Positions 43,525 to 52,320 are shown, counted from the first letter of the stretch. The stretch: 64,000 nt of DNA from Paenibacillus sp. OK003 (GCF_900109515.1 NZ_FOBD01000016.1:115692-179691), one strand, 5' to 3'. Numbers and translations: made by a program. Notes: generated from the sequence alone by a model not told the origin.

Positions 43525-44400
43525 TTAAAACAGCTCCAATTGCTCTGGTCCCTCTTCCTGCTCCGGCTCCGTACGGTCAGGGAAGGGCTTTACGGGCTGC
43601 TCCAGCAGCTCCATCATCATCTGTGCATTGGCAGCGGCATCGCCGCCCGAGTTGTTGTTGAAAATCACATATACATCTTTGCTCTGCTCCTGCAATTGCT
43701 CCAAATAACCCTTCCACTCCAGCAGCTCTTCCTGATTGTAACGATAGAGATAACGGGTCTCGCGCCAATTGGGTGCACCATTCTGATGCCAGCCTGATAC
43801 ATTGCGCCCATGCATACGCACCAGCGTCATCTCGGCATCGGTAGCTTCGGGTACAATAGGGATAGATCCTGGCCCCGCCTGAGGTTCATCACAGACGCTG
43901 TGAATCCAGCCTTGTTCCTTCAGAAATGCAAGCGTTCGTTCGCGCATGCCCTCTTCATACCAGCTGCGATGACGAAATTCGAGGGCACACGGGATGCCTT
44001 CCATTCTCAGTTTCACTTCTCGCAGTTCATTGACATTGTCCCGATTGCATTCAAACCACGGCGGGTACTGGAACAAGGCCGCTTGCATTTTGCCAGCTTC
44101 CATGACAGGCTCCAGGGATTCGCGAAAAGCTTTGTACATCTCCGAGGTGCTTGTGAAATAGGGTTTTCCCCGCAGATGTCCGGTCATCCCTTGATAGGCT
44201 TTGACGATAAAAGCAAAGGACTCAGGCGTTTCCGCTGCCCAGCGTGCCATCCGGTCCCGAGGTTGTACTGCGTAGAAGGAACTGTCTACCTCCACAGTGG
44301 TAAAATATTGTCCATACAGACGGAGCTTGTCTTTTGCTTTGGTACGGTTCGGGTACAAATCCTCCTGATCTCCCCAGCCTGTAAGTCCAATCCGAATCAT
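43525..44400 (-). CDS. DUF72 family protein (YunF-like)
   Basis: 291 residues starting MIRIGLTGWGDQEDLYP. The DUF72 TIM-barrel pattern is visible: VEVDSSFYAVQP, FQYPPWFECN, CALEFRHRSWYEE, LVRMHGRNVSGWH, and VYVIFNNNSGGDAAANAQMM near the end. ATG 44400 is preferred because CAGGAGGTG lies upstream; an ATG eight codons earlier (44424) is in frame. The Gln/Glu-rich tail is typical of these proteins. Biochemical function is unknown. It is a single gene divergent from the methyltransferase; the 309-bp gap to it (44401-44709) holds only that gene's promoter. Confidence 0.88.
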   Translation of the reverse strand: MIRIGLTGWGDQEDLYPNRTKAKDKLRLYGQYFTTVEVDSSFYAVQPRDRMARWAAETPESFAFIVKAYQGMTGHLRGKPYFTSTSEMYKAFRESLEPVMEAGKMQAALFQYPPWFECNRDNVNELREVKLRMEGIPCALEFRHRSWYEEGMRERTLAFLKEQGWIHSVCDEPQAGPGSIPIVPEATDAEMTLVRMHGRNVSGWHQNGAPNWRETRYLYRYNQEELLEWKGYLEQLQEQSKDVYVIFNNNSGGDAAANAQMMMELLEQPVKPFPDRTEPEQEEGPEQLELF

Positions 44401-44593
44401 AAATAACACCTCCTGCTGCTTCATTTGTTAGCGTTATGTTTCAGTCGTCTCATGTTGTTTATGAAGTGAAAATGCCATAGTGTTTCTGTATCAATCTTCT
44501 ATGTATAGTTAACCGATTCGCATGGGCCTGACTATGTTTAACATTATATCGTGTGGTTTCCGGCCGTTCAATGTGGGCGATCCTTGGAAATTT

Positions 44594-44622
44594 TTGAGTT
44601 TGAAGGATAAAGACGGTACAAT
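44594..44622 (+). promoter_or_regulatory. Promoter of the methyltransferase-hydrolase pair
   Basis: TTGAGT (44594-44599), 17-bp spacer, TACAAT (44617-44622), 87 bp before ATG 44710. Sigma-A type with one mismatch in each hexamer apart from the last -35 base. Confidence 0.65.
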
Positions 44623-44709
44623 GGCTAAAAGCTATAGAGATATGATCCGGCTGGTATAACAGCGTATTACGGATAGTTGGGCCAGTGACCATGTGGAGGG
44701 CGATACGTA

Positions 44710-45453
44710 ATGACGGAATGGTATGAAAAGAGTTTTGGAGAAGACTACCTTCTTGTGTACAAACATCGGGATGTGCAAGGTGCATATCAGGAAGTACATA
44801 AAATGATCAATTGGTTAAAGCTTCAGCCAAAGTCCAAGGTACTTGACCTGTGCTGTGGTATGGGCCGACATTCTCTGGCCCTTGCAGATGCTGGTTTCCA
44901 GGTAACCGGAATCGACCTGTCTGATGTGCTTCTGCGTGAAGCACGCAATATGGACACAGAACATCGTGTTGAGTGGTATCACGCCGATATGCGTGAGCTT
45001 CCACTGAAAGGCGGATTTGACGCCGTTGTCAATCTGTTTACCTCATTTGGTTATTTCCAAGAGGATGGGGAGCAACTAAGAGTGTTACGCGCCATTCATC
45101 GGATGCTCAAGCCGGGGGGCAGCTATATTATTGATTTCATGAACACGGCTTATGTGACTCGTCATTTGGTGCAGCATTCAACACGTGAAAGCGAAGGACA
45201 GAATATTGAGGAGTTTCGCAAGATCCAGGATGGATTTGTAAAAAAAGAAATTCACATTACCGATACCGAATCGGGCCAAAAACCACGAATCTATCAGGAA
45301 CGCGTCAAACTGTACACTCGCGAACAACTACGTGATCTGCTTCACGAGGCAGGACTCGTGGTGGATCAGGTACATGGCGGTTATGATGAAGAGAAGTACG
45401 ATGAGCAGACATCGCCGCGGATGATTTTTGTCGGTCATCGGCCGGAGCAGTAG
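44710..45453 (+). CDS. Class I SAM-dependent methyltransferase
   Basis: 247 residues. The SAM-binding motif I is VLDLCCGMGRHSLALADAGF, followed by VTGIDLSDVLLREA (motif II acidic residue) and a motif-IV-like DAVVNLFTSFGYF. The C-terminal part ends PRMIFVGHRP. The substrate is not visible. GTGGAGGG lies before ATG 44710. It is followed after 18 bases by the MBL-fold hydrolase, so the two are co-transcribed; any shared pathway is unknown. Confidence 0.88.
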   Translation: MTEWYEKSFGEDYLLVYKHRDVQGAYQEVHKMINWLKLQPKSKVLDLCCGMGRHSLALADAGFQVTGIDLSDVLLREARNMDTEHRVEWYHADMRELPLKGGFDAVVNLFTSFGYFQEDGEQLRVLRAIHRMLKPGGSYIIDFMNTAYVTRHLVQHSTRESEGQNIEEFRKIQDGFVKKEIHITDTESGQKPRIYQERVKLYTREQLRDLLHEAGLVVDQVHGGYDEEKYDEQTSPRMIFVGHRPEQ

Positions 45454-45471
45454 AGTTGGAGGAGAATATTA

Positions 45472-46461
45472 ATGAAGCGAACGGAATCCATTCCCATGCC
45501 AGCAGGCATGCATCGGGTCAAGATTACAATGGCTTTTCCACTGCGCTGGGTGAACAGCTATGTGCTACATGAACCGGATGGAACAATAACGATTGTTGAC
45601 CCGGGACCACGCAGTACTGAGACGGAACAGGAGTGGCACGAAGCACTCGCAGATTTAGATTTAACTTTTCAGGATATTAGTCAGATTGTACTGACCCACC
45701 ATCACCCCGATCATCTGGGGTTGTCCGGCTGGATACAGCAGCAAACGGGTGTGCCTGTTCGAATGTCCACACGATCCCGCCAGGAAGCGGATTACATGTG
45801 GGGAACGGAGGCAACTATAAATACAGTTTTGCCTGAATATTATAGTCTCCATGGAATGCCGGAAGAAAAGACGCAGCAGATCCGTGAACATATGGAGGGA
45901 TTCATCTCACAGATTACGCCACTTCCCGTAGTGACACCGATTGAAGATGGCGAATGGTTGGTTATGGGCGGGAAAAAGTGGCGTGCTGTAGAAACAGGTG
46001 GTCACGCGCCAGGACATCTATCCTTCTATGCGCCGGACTCCAGGGAGATCTTGTGTGGAGATGCCGTATTGCCGCAGATTTCACCGAATATCAGCCTGCA
46101 GCCGAGAAGTGACGATCAACCTTTATTATCTTACATGGAAGGGCTGCATCGACTGGGGGCTTTGGATGTAGAAGTGGCATATCCAGGGCATCGGAATCCG
46201 TTTGGTCATTTTGCCGATCGAACGGTTCATCTGCTCGCTCATCATGAAGAGCGCCTACAGAAGATGATGGAGCGAATCCGCGAAGCACCGACGAGTGCGT
46301 ATGATATCTGTGTGTTTATGTTTGGTGACCGATTGGGAACACATCAGCTTCGTTTTGCGATGAGTGAGACTTTGGCGCATCTGCAAGAATTGATCCGACG
46401 AGAGCATATTGTACAGGAGCAGCAGCCCGACGGAGTGTACTTTTTTATCGAAAATACTTAG
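45472..46461 (+). CDS. MBL-fold metallo-hydrolase
   Basis: 329 residues of the metallo-beta-lactamase fold: TIVDPGPRSTETEQ, the zinc motif HHHPDH (His76, His78, Asp80, His81), GGHAPGHLSFYAPD (metal His) and LCGDAVLPQISP (bridging Asp), then AYPGHRNPFG. A helical C-terminal extension (about 250-329) resembles the LACTB2-like winged region. Substrate unknown; thioester or phosphodiester hydrolysis are both possible in this fold. ATG 45472 has TTGGAGGAG. Confidence 0.9.
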   Translation: MKRTESIPMPAGMHRVKITMAFPLRWVNSYVLHEPDGTITIVDPGPRSTETEQEWHEALADLDLTFQDISQIVLTHHHPDHLGLSGWIQQQTGVPVRMSTRSRQEADYMWGTEATINTVLPEYYSLHGMPEEKTQQIREHMEGFISQITPLPVVTPIEDGEWLVMGGKKWRAVETGGHAPGHLSFYAPDSREILCGDAVLPQISPNISLQPRSDDQPLLSYMEGLHRLGALDVEVAYPGHRNPFGHFADRTVHLLAHHEERLQKMMERIREAPTSAYDICVFMFGDRLGTHQLRFAMSETLAHLQELIRREHIVQEQQPDGVYFFIENT

Positions 46462-46467
46462 GATGAC

Positions 46468-46513
46468 AAGACTTTGACCAGGAGAACTGCCTGTTCAGAG
46501 TCTTTTTTTTTTT
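46468..46513 (+). terminator. Terminator after the MBL-fold gene
   Basis: AAGACT at 46469-46474 pairs with AGTCTT at 46499-46504 with smaller internal pairing, followed by about ten T. Confidence 0.7.
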
Positions 46514-46633
46514 GCGTGTAACGACTCCAATAAATGAAAGCTTTAGTCTCTTTTAACCGTTCATTCATCTTCTTTTAAGGCAGCACTTCTATGATAAATG
46601 CATGAACTTCGCTAGAGAAAGCAGGGAAGAGCG

Positions 46634-47029
46634 ATGACTAGGAAAAAACGAAATCAATGGAGAAAATGGCAAGCCTCAGCGGCAGCAACGTTGACCGTGG
46701 CTGCACTCTTTCAATATGTAAGAACTTCTGATGCCTTTGATGTCGCTTATGCGGCGGCTAACGGTACCGATATAAGCAGTACAGCTTCTACCCAGATAGA
46801 TGCTCAGGATGATGTCATGGATGAATGGACGAACAATACAAATAACAATTCCGATGCAGCGTCCAATGAGGGCTATAGCCTGGATGAAGGAACGACGGAT
46901 GGAAGCACTACTACCGTTCCGAATCAAGGCAGGTCGTCGGGCGGGTGGATAACAGATCAGAGCAGCAATCAGGATACTGACTCCGGATATAGCGGTGGCA
47001 ACTATCAGTCACGCACGGGTGCATCATGA
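46634..47029 (+). CDS. Small secreted or anchored protein ending in a TGAS flavinylation-like motif
   Basis: 131 residues. A basic N terminus (MTRKKRNQWRKW) precedes one hydrophobic segment (about 13-29), then about 95 residues of Asp/Asn/Ser/Thr/Gly low complexity with no cysteine. The last residues are QSRTGAS. ApbE enzymes attach FMN to the final Thr/Ser of D-x-x-(S/T)-G-A-(T/S), so the end fits except for the first Asp. ATG 46634 follows AGGGAAGAG. Its stop overlaps the apbE start (ATGA), and a haem-type membrane reductase follows, so it is probably an extracytoplasmic partner, possibly a flavin carrier. No FMN-binding fold is seen; function is inferred. Confidence 0.6.
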   Translation: MTRKKRNQWRKWQASAAATLTVAALFQYVRTSDAFDVAYAAANGTDISSTASTQIDAQDDVMDEWTNNTNNNSDAASNEGYSLDEGTTDGSTTTVPNQGRSSGGWITDQSSNQDTDSGYSGGNYQSRTGAS

Positions 47030-48069
47030 GCCGCACGGAGCAAGTCTCCCGTCTCCTCAAGTTCCGCTTCCGGGCAATGAACACGGACGTGGAAGTTCAG
47101 TTAGCCGCAGGACGGGAAGAAGCTGAGCATGCGGCAGCCTTGGCGAAGAATTGGTTCGAAGCGCAGGAACAGCGTTTCAGCCGATTTGTGGCAGACAGTG
47201 AATTGAATCGTCTGAATCGTTGCACAGGATGGATGCCCATCTCCGCAGCAATGGATGAAGTGTTAAGTTTGGCATACGGTTATATTGGACAGACGGAAGG
47301 GATTTTTCAGCCAGGTATTTCTCAGGCTCTGCGGGCTTCTGGTTACGATGTCAGCTTCGAGCAGCTGCAACAAAGAGAGCTTCAGCAATCTGGAACCGAA
47401 CGCAGATTGGACATCCAACAATCGGATAGATCAGATATGCTGAGAGACGAATATGACTATAGCCGCCCACGTTGGATTCAAAGGGAAGGCAGCCGAATGG
47501 TTCATAAGGACCCTGGGACTGAGCTGGACCTTGGGGGCATTGTTAAGGGTTGGGCTGTTGAGCGTATTGCCGATTGGCTGCAACGTACACTTCATATTTC
47601 AGCCGGATTAATCAATGCAGGTGGAGATATTCAGGCATGGGGGACAACACTTCATCCGATGTGGTCCGTGCAAGTCACCGATCCTTATCAGGAGGAGCGT
47701 AATCTGATGGGGAGAATTCAGTTGAGGAAAGGTGCGGTTGCCACTTCAGGAGTGGTACGAAGACAGTGGCAGAATGCGGACGGAAGCCTTTTACATCACT
47801 TAATTGATCCCCGGACGATGGAGCCAGCAGATACGGATGTGCTGCAGTGTACCGTTCTGGGCCAGCATGCTTCGCAATGTGAGACTATTGCCAAGACCGT
47901 CTGTATTTTGGGAAGTGCCGAGGCAGTAGGCTGGTTAAACCGTCATTACGACCGGCATGATGTCCTGTGGATGACCCGGGATGGCAGCACTTATTTTAGA
48001 GGAAATACCGATACGCTCGCTGAACGCTGGCCTGGTTTCGATCCGGATCACCGCTTCAGTCTTATATAA
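47026..48069 (+). CDS. apbE: FAD:protein FMN transferase (ApbE family)
   Basis: 347 residues. ApbE moves FMN from FAD onto Ser/Thr of a target protein. Seen: FRAMNTDVEVQL, ELDLGGIVKGWAVERI (starting at about 166, FAD/metal loop), LINAGGDIQAWG and HLIDPRTMEPADTD. Between about residues 108 and 148 there is a Gln/Asp/Arg-rich insert. Unlike most Firmicutes ApbE proteins it has no lipoprotein signal peptide, so as read it would work in the cytoplasm. It overlaps the small TGAS-ending gene by four bases and is followed by a ferric-reductase-like membrane protein, a three-gene redox unit. Confidence 0.9.
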   Translation: MSRTEQVSRLLKFRFRAMNTDVEVQLAAGREEAEHAAALAKNWFEAQEQRFSRFVADSELNRLNRCTGWMPISAAMDEVLSLAYGYIGQTEGIFQPGISQALRASGYDVSFEQLQQRELQQSGTERRLDIQQSDRSDMLRDEYDYSRPRWIQREGSRMVHKDPGTELDLGGIVKGWAVERIADWLQRTLHISAGLINAGGDIQAWGTTLHPMWSVQVTDPYQEERNLMGRIQLRKGAVATSGVVRRQWQNADGSLLHHLIDPRTMEPADTDVLQCTVLGQHASQCETIAKTVCILGSAEAVGWLNRHYDRHDVLWMTRDGSTYFRGNTDTLAERWPGFDPDHRFSLI

Positions 48070-48102
48070 ACGACAAGTCTATCAGATATGGGGGAGCCGG
48101 TT

Positions 48103-48756
48103 ATGGCGCAATGGATTGTAGATTACCTGCCGACGTGGAATATCATTCGAATTAGTGGAATCGCCGCTTATTTGCTGCTCTTTGCCGGTGTATTTCTGGG
48201 GATTGCTCAAGGCATGCCCATGGCTAAAGGCAAACCCAAAGCGGCCATGTTTAAATGGCATACCCGAACGACCTGGCTCGCCTTTGGACTTGGGCTTGTG
48301 CATGCGTTAACCCTATATATTGATCACTATAGCCCATTCGCATGGAGTGAACTGCTCATTCCGTTTACGGCTTCAGTACATCCGATCGGCAGCGGACTGG
48401 GCACATTATCCTTTTATGGTTTGGTAATCGTTCTGCTATCCAGTGATCTGCGTAACAAGCTTGGCCGCAAATGGTGGTTTATGTTCCATATGTTGTCCTA
48501 TCCTGTATTCATCGGTTTACTGTTCCATGGCATGGTTACCGGCTCTGATTCAGGCAATGTGCTTATGCGTCTGATGTATGTATTTACTGGCTTGAGCATT
48601 CTTGGTATTACGGTACTTCGAGGGATGCTGCGAGAACGCAAAGGCCCGGAAATTACAATTGGACCCAGTCGTGTACAGCCTAAGCCGGCAGTTGAACAGA
48701 AATGGGCAGAGGTGTATCGTTTGGCGGGAGCGGGAAGACAGGAGCATCTGAAATAG
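48103..48756 (+). CDS. Ferric-reductase-like transmembrane protein (haem b type)
   Basis: 217 residues with about six membrane helices. Paired histidines suited to haem ligation lie in WHTRTTWLAFGLGLVHALTL and WWFMFHMLSYPVFIGLLFHG, the ferric-reductase-like TM pattern. The cytoplasmic tail (about 180-217) is short and has no NAD or FAD domain, so electrons must come from or go to a partner. ATG 48103 is chosen for its GGGGGAG site; ATG 48088 is in frame. Operon with apbE and the small secreted protein. Confidence 0.85.
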   Translation: MAQWIVDYLPTWNIIRISGIAAYLLLFAGVFLGIAQGMPMAKGKPKAAMFKWHTRTTWLAFGLGLVHALTLYIDHYSPFAWSELLIPFTASVHPIGSGLGTLSFYGLVIVLLSSDLRNKLGRKWWFMFHMLSYPVFIGLLFHGMVTGSDSGNVLMRLMYVFTGLSILGITVLRGMLRERKGPEITIGPSRVQPKPAVEQKWAEVYRLAGAGRQEHLK

Positions 48757-48788
48757 CGTATTACAAAAGAAATGAATCCATACAAAAG

Positions 48789-48814
48789 AAGCGGCCTTTG
48801 TGGCCGCCTTTTTG
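48789..48814. terminator. Terminator between convergent genes
   Basis: AAGCGGCC-TTTGT-GGCCGC, then CTTTTTG. It ends the redox operon, and the minus side (TTCTTTTG) may also serve the PgpA-like gene. Confidence 0.8.
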
Positions 48815-48886
48815 TCATGATCAGAATAAATCTGAATACTGAATGTACGTTGTTCGTTCATTTCCAACTCCTATTACACATGCAAA

Positions 48887-49453
48887 TTATACGATATCAT
48901 CGCTGACAGGTTTTTCTCCCAAAGCTTCTTCAAGCTCCGATTGTTTGCGATGCGCAATCCGGCTGCTGGCTGCTGAAGCGATAGCCCCCACAATATCATC
49001 CAGAAACGTATGCACAGGCCCAAGGCTCTTGTCGTTCAAACGTTCAAGCACACCGGGTTTGAGCTTGTCTACATAACCGTAGTTCGTAAATCCGATACTG
49101 CCGTATACGTTGACGATAGAGAATGCGAGAATCTCATCCACGCCATATAATCCTTCATCATTTTCTATCATCTCCTGCAAAGGAGAAATGAGTAAGCCTT
49201 GCTCTGCCAGCAAGTCCAGTTGAATACCTGTCAGGACTGCGTTCTGCACCTCACGTTTGCGTAATACTTTCTCCACATTGTCGATACATTCTTCCATCGT
49301 AAGACCTGGGTAATACTTATTCTGCAGCATCATGACCAGTTCTGCGATCTCAGGGATCGTAACGCCCCGCTTGTGCAGCCATTCCCTCGTTGCCTCTGCC
49401 ACTTTACGGCTATTCAGGCTGTAAGGGATTTTTTCTTGCTCCGGATGTTCCAT
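48887..49453 (-). CDS. Phosphatidylglycerophosphatase A family protein (YutG-like)
   Basis: 188 residues. The C-terminal two thirds show the PgpA/YutG pattern: LLISPLQEMIENDEGLYGVD, FSIVNVYGSIGFTNYGYVDK, PGVLERLN, then VHTFLDDIVGAIASAASSRI with its Asp-Asp pair. Bacillus YutG is annotated as a PgpA-family protein; enzymatic PGP phosphatase activity is possible but not certain, because the sequence is mostly soluble rather than membrane-spanning. ATG 49453 has AGAGGAGGAA upstream; a codon nine triplets earlier is in frame but lacks a site. Confidence 0.8.
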   Translation of the reverse strand: MEHPEQEKIPYSLNSRKVAEATREWLHKRGVTIPEIAELVMMLQNKYYPGLTMEECIDNVEKVLRKREVQNAVLTGIQLDLLAEQGLLISPLQEMIENDEGLYGVDEILAFSIVNVYGSIGFTNYGYVDKLKPGVLERLNDKSLGPVHTFLDDIVGAIASAASSRIAHRKQSELEEALGEKPVSDDIV

Positions 49454-49667
49454 GGGCGATTCCTCCTCTGAAGTTAGCAATGTCCCTACACTTGTATCCT
49501 AATACGTTATTAACCGTTTTGGGTTTCTTTGCTATCCCTCGATGGGGATGGAAAGCCTGTTTTCAGTTTTATGCATGATGAGCTTGTTTAAAAAGTAGTT
49601 ATTTTTTGGGCAAAGGCTCGTATACATGGTAGTACAAACTGTAAAAATGATGAGGGGGAACGTGATC

Positions 49668-50723
49668 ATGAGTAAGATCCGTTATTTGCGTACAGCTTCT
49701 GCAGCTGCGCTGTTGAGTATTCCTGTGGTGTTATCCGGATGTGGTATGTTTGGGGCACAGTCCTCCGAGGCTATTGATCCACCGCCGCCGATTCAGGAAG
49801 CGGCCATGATTCAGGCGGCCGAAGGCAACGGATCACTTGCCAAGCTGCCACTTACAACCGTGTATCTGCAGGACCAGCAAGGTTTATTGGCTCCGGTATC
49901 CATGACGCTTCCGTCGGGCACGGACGTCAGCAGTCCCAAGACCGCTCTGGATACACTTGTGACGGGTGGCCCATATGCAGGGATGCTGCCTGAAGGATTT
50001 CAGGGTGTTCTTCCGCAGGGCACTGTTGTTCAGAACGTAACGATTCATTCGGATGACAAGCTGGCCGTCGTGGAGTTCTCCGGCAATTTTGCCAAGTATG
50101 ATGCCAAGAACGAGCGCAAAATGCTGGAGGCTGTCACCTGGACTCTCACCGGCACACCAGATGTGCAGAACGTACAGATTTGGGTAGACGGCAAAAAGTT
50201 AACGCAAATGCCAGTAAACAGCACACCGCTGCCGGAACCGCTGAATCGGGCGGTGGGCATTAATCTTGATTTGGGTGATACATTCACGACCAACAGCAGT
50301 CCGGTAACGGTTTATTTCTCAGCCGCTTCGCCAGCAGGCATTCAATATTATGTCCCGGTTACACGTCTTGTGACACCAGGTGGAGACCGGGTGCAGGCGG
50401 CGTTGAATGAACTGATCAAGGGACCAGCCAAAGGCGGCGAGCTGGAAGAGGTTATGACAGGTGGAACGCAGCTGCAATCGGTCAAAACGTCTGAGGATGG
50501 AACCGTAACGGTTGCGCTCAAAGACGACATGTTCACCGAGGGGGATGTCGTGCCAAGTGAACTGCTGCAATCCGTCGTATTGACTACGGCCGAGAACACG
50601 GCAGGCAAGGAAGCTAAAGTCCAGATCGAATGGAATGGGCAAAAGACAGTCATGAGTGATGATAATCAGGATTACAGTGCCCCCGTATCGAAGCCTGAAT
50701 ATATCAATGAAATTCCAATTTAA
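49668..50723 (+). CDS. gerM: GerM-domain spore germination/sporulation lipoprotein
   Basis: 351 residues, near the 366 of Bacillus subtilis GerM. Lipoprotein signal peptide with lipobox LSGC (Cys about 25). Two GerM domains follow, about 75-185 (TTVYLQDQQGLLAPVSMTLP, PKTALDTLVTGGPYAGMLP) and about 205-330 (SPVTVYFSAASPAGIQYYVP, DRVQAALNELIKGP). GerM is needed for normal sporulation and germination in Bacillus. ATG 49668 has GAGGGGGAA; upstream in-frame codons back to 49626 lack a site. It is followed by rph and rdgB as in Bacillus, but gerE lies about 36 kb away. Confidence 0.92.
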   Translation: MSKIRYLRTASAAALLSIPVVLSGCGMFGAQSSEAIDPPPPIQEAAMIQAAEGNGSLAKLPLTTVYLQDQQGLLAPVSMTLPSGTDVSSPKTALDTLVTGGPYAGMLPEGFQGVLPQGTVVQNVTIHSDDKLAVVEFSGNFAKYDAKNERKMLEAVTWTLTGTPDVQNVQIWVDGKKLTQMPVNSTPLPEPLNRAVGINLDLGDTFTTNSSPVTVYFSAASPAGIQYYVPVTRLVTPGGDRVQAALNELIKGPAKGGELEEVMTGGTQLQSVKTSEDGTVTVALKDDMFTEGDVVPSELLQSVVLTTAENTAGKEAKVQIEWNGQKTVMSDDNQDYSAPVSKPEYINEIPI

Positions 50724-50754
50724 GTCACAAAGGCGTTTTAGCCTACTGTTGGTA

Positions 50755-50850
50755 GAACTCTTTGGGGGACAGGATGCTTTTAAGTGAACTCTTTGGTAAT
50801 ATAGAAGGGATTAGTAAAAGTGTGAACAAGCTCGACATTACAGGATGCTT
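50755..50850 (+). repeat. Two interleaved short direct repeats ahead of rph
   Basis: GAACTCTTTGG occurs at 50755-50765 and 50786-50796 (31 bp apart, three helical turns). CAGGATGCTT occurs at 50770-50779 and 50841-50850. A TAATAT box lies at 50798. They could be protein-binding sites or remnants of a small duplication. Confidence 0.4.
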
Positions 50851-50868
50851 AAGTCGTAGGAGGCAGAA

Positions 50869-51627
50869 ATGATGAGATCTAACGGACGAACCAGCGACCA
50901 GCTGCGCCCGATGAATTTAACAATTAACACGAATAAATACGCCGAAGGTTCTGTACTGATTGAAGTGGGAGATACCAAGGTTATTTGTACAGCTACGGTG
51001 GAGGAACGTGTTCCTCCCTTTATGAAAGGGCAGGGTAAAGGCTGGGTAACAGCTGAATACTCCATGCTGCCACGTGCAACACATACCCGTAATCAGCGTG
51101 AAGCGAACCGCGGCAAATTGACTGGACGCACCATGGAAATTCAGCGTCTGATTGGCCGGGCACTGCGCTCGGTTGTTAACTTGCAGGCGCTTGGTGAACG
51201 TACGATTACACTGGACTGTGATGTCATTCAAGCCGACGGAGGTACACGCACAACGTCCATTACCGGTTCGTTTGTAGCTCTGGCGCTCGCGGTGAACAAA
51301 ATTGCCCAACAGCATAAATTGCAAGTATTCCCGATTACGGATTTCATTGCAGCGGTAAGTGTGGGTGTAGTTGGAGAACAGCCTGTGCTGGATCTGAACT
51401 ATGATGAAGATTCCAAAGCCAAGGTAGACATGAACCTCGTGATGACAGGCGGCGGGAAATATGTGGAGCTTCAGGGAACAGGTGAAGAAGCACCCTTTGA
51501 CCGTCGTGAGCTGAACGCGATGCTGGAGCTGGGTGAGCAGGGCATTCTGGAGATGATTGAGCGTCAAAAAGAAGTCCTCGGTCCCATTGCACTCAAGATT
51601 GGTGCTCGTGGATTAGGAGAAGCCTAA
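50869..51627 (+). CDS. rph: Ribonuclease PH
   Basis: 252 residues, standard length. Phosphorolytic 3'-5' exoribonuclease that trims tRNA 3' ends. Seen: RTSDQLRPM, EGSVLIEVGDTKVICTATVE, GWVTAEYSMLPRATHTRNQR, EIQRLIGRALRSVV, LDCDVIQADGGTRTTSITGS (phosphate and metal binding), and DLNYDEDSKAKVDMNLVMTG. Two ATG codons at 50869 and 50872 follow GTAGGAGG; the second has the better spacing. rdgB starts one base after the stop. Confidence 0.97.
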   Translation: MMRSNGRTSDQLRPMNLTINTNKYAEGSVLIEVGDTKVICTATVEERVPPFMKGQGKGWVTAEYSMLPRATHTRNQREANRGKLTGRTMEIQRLIGRALRSVVNLQALGERTITLDCDVIQADGGTRTTSITGSFVALALAVNKIAQQHKLQVFPITDFIAAVSVGVVGEQPVLDLNYDEDSKAKVDMNLVMTGGGKYVELQGTGEEAPFDRRELNAMLELGEQGILEMIERQKEVLGPIALKIGARGLGEA

Positions 51628-51628
51628 C

Positions 51629-52252
51629 ATGAGTCTGGATAGCCCAATTATCATTGTCGCAACCCGTAATGCAGGGAAAGTACGTGAATTCGCGCATGCA
51701 TTCGCACCGCTGGGCAAAGAGGTCAAAAGCATGTTCGACTATCCGGAGCTGCCGGATGTCGTGGAGGATGGCGTAACCTTTGCAGAGAATGCCTGGAAGA
51801 AAGCCAAAGCGGTGGGCGATGCTCTGGGTCTACCTGTCCTGGCAGATGATTCGGGATTGTGCGTGGATCTGCTGGACGGTGACCCTGGAGTGTATTCTGC
51901 GAGATATGCAGGCGAGGGCGCAACCGATGCGAAGAACAATGCAAAATTGCTTGAGGCGCTGGAATCGCTCAAATCCGGTGAGGATACGGAGCAACCGCTT
52001 CTGAGTCCAGCAAGTTTCGTCTGTGCATTGGTGCTGTATGACCCGGCAACCGGAGACAAGTATGAATCAGAAGGCACGGTGGAAGGCTGGATCACAGCTG
52101 AGGCAGCCGGTGGTGGCGGTTTTGGATACGATCCACTCTTCTACGTGCCTGAATACGAGATGACAATGGCCGAGCTTACGCTGGAGCAAAAGCAGGCGAT
52201 CAGTCACCGGGGCCATGCCCTGAGAGCACTCGTATCCAGTCTGAAAGGCTGA
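51629..52252 (+). CDS. rdgB: XTP/dITP diphosphatase (RdgB/HAM1 family)
   Basis: 207 residues. Removes pyrophosphate from non-canonical purine nucleotides (XTP, dITP). Seen: IVATRNAGKVREF (substrate loop SNxxK-like), VEDGVTFAENAWKKAKA, VLADDSGLCVDLL (catalytic Asp), GVYSARYAGEGATDAKNNAK, and GFGYDPLFYVPEY followed by QKQAISHRGHAL. It is coupled to rph with one base between stop and start, the same order as in Bacillus (rph-ysnA). Confidence 0.97.
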   Translation: MSLDSPIIIVATRNAGKVREFAHAFAPLGKEVKSMFDYPELPDVVEDGVTFAENAWKKAKAVGDALGLPVLADDSGLCVDLLDGDPGVYSARYAGEGATDAKNNAKLLEALESLKSGEDTEQPLLSPASFVCALVLYDPATGDKYESEGTVEGWITAEAAGGGGFGYDPLFYVPEYEMTMAELTLEQKQAISHRGHALRALVSSLKG

Positions 52253-52320
52253 GATTCAAACGAATCGGCTCATATGATTATGAACGTATAAGGTGAATTA
52301 TGGCCTTGCTTAAATATCAA

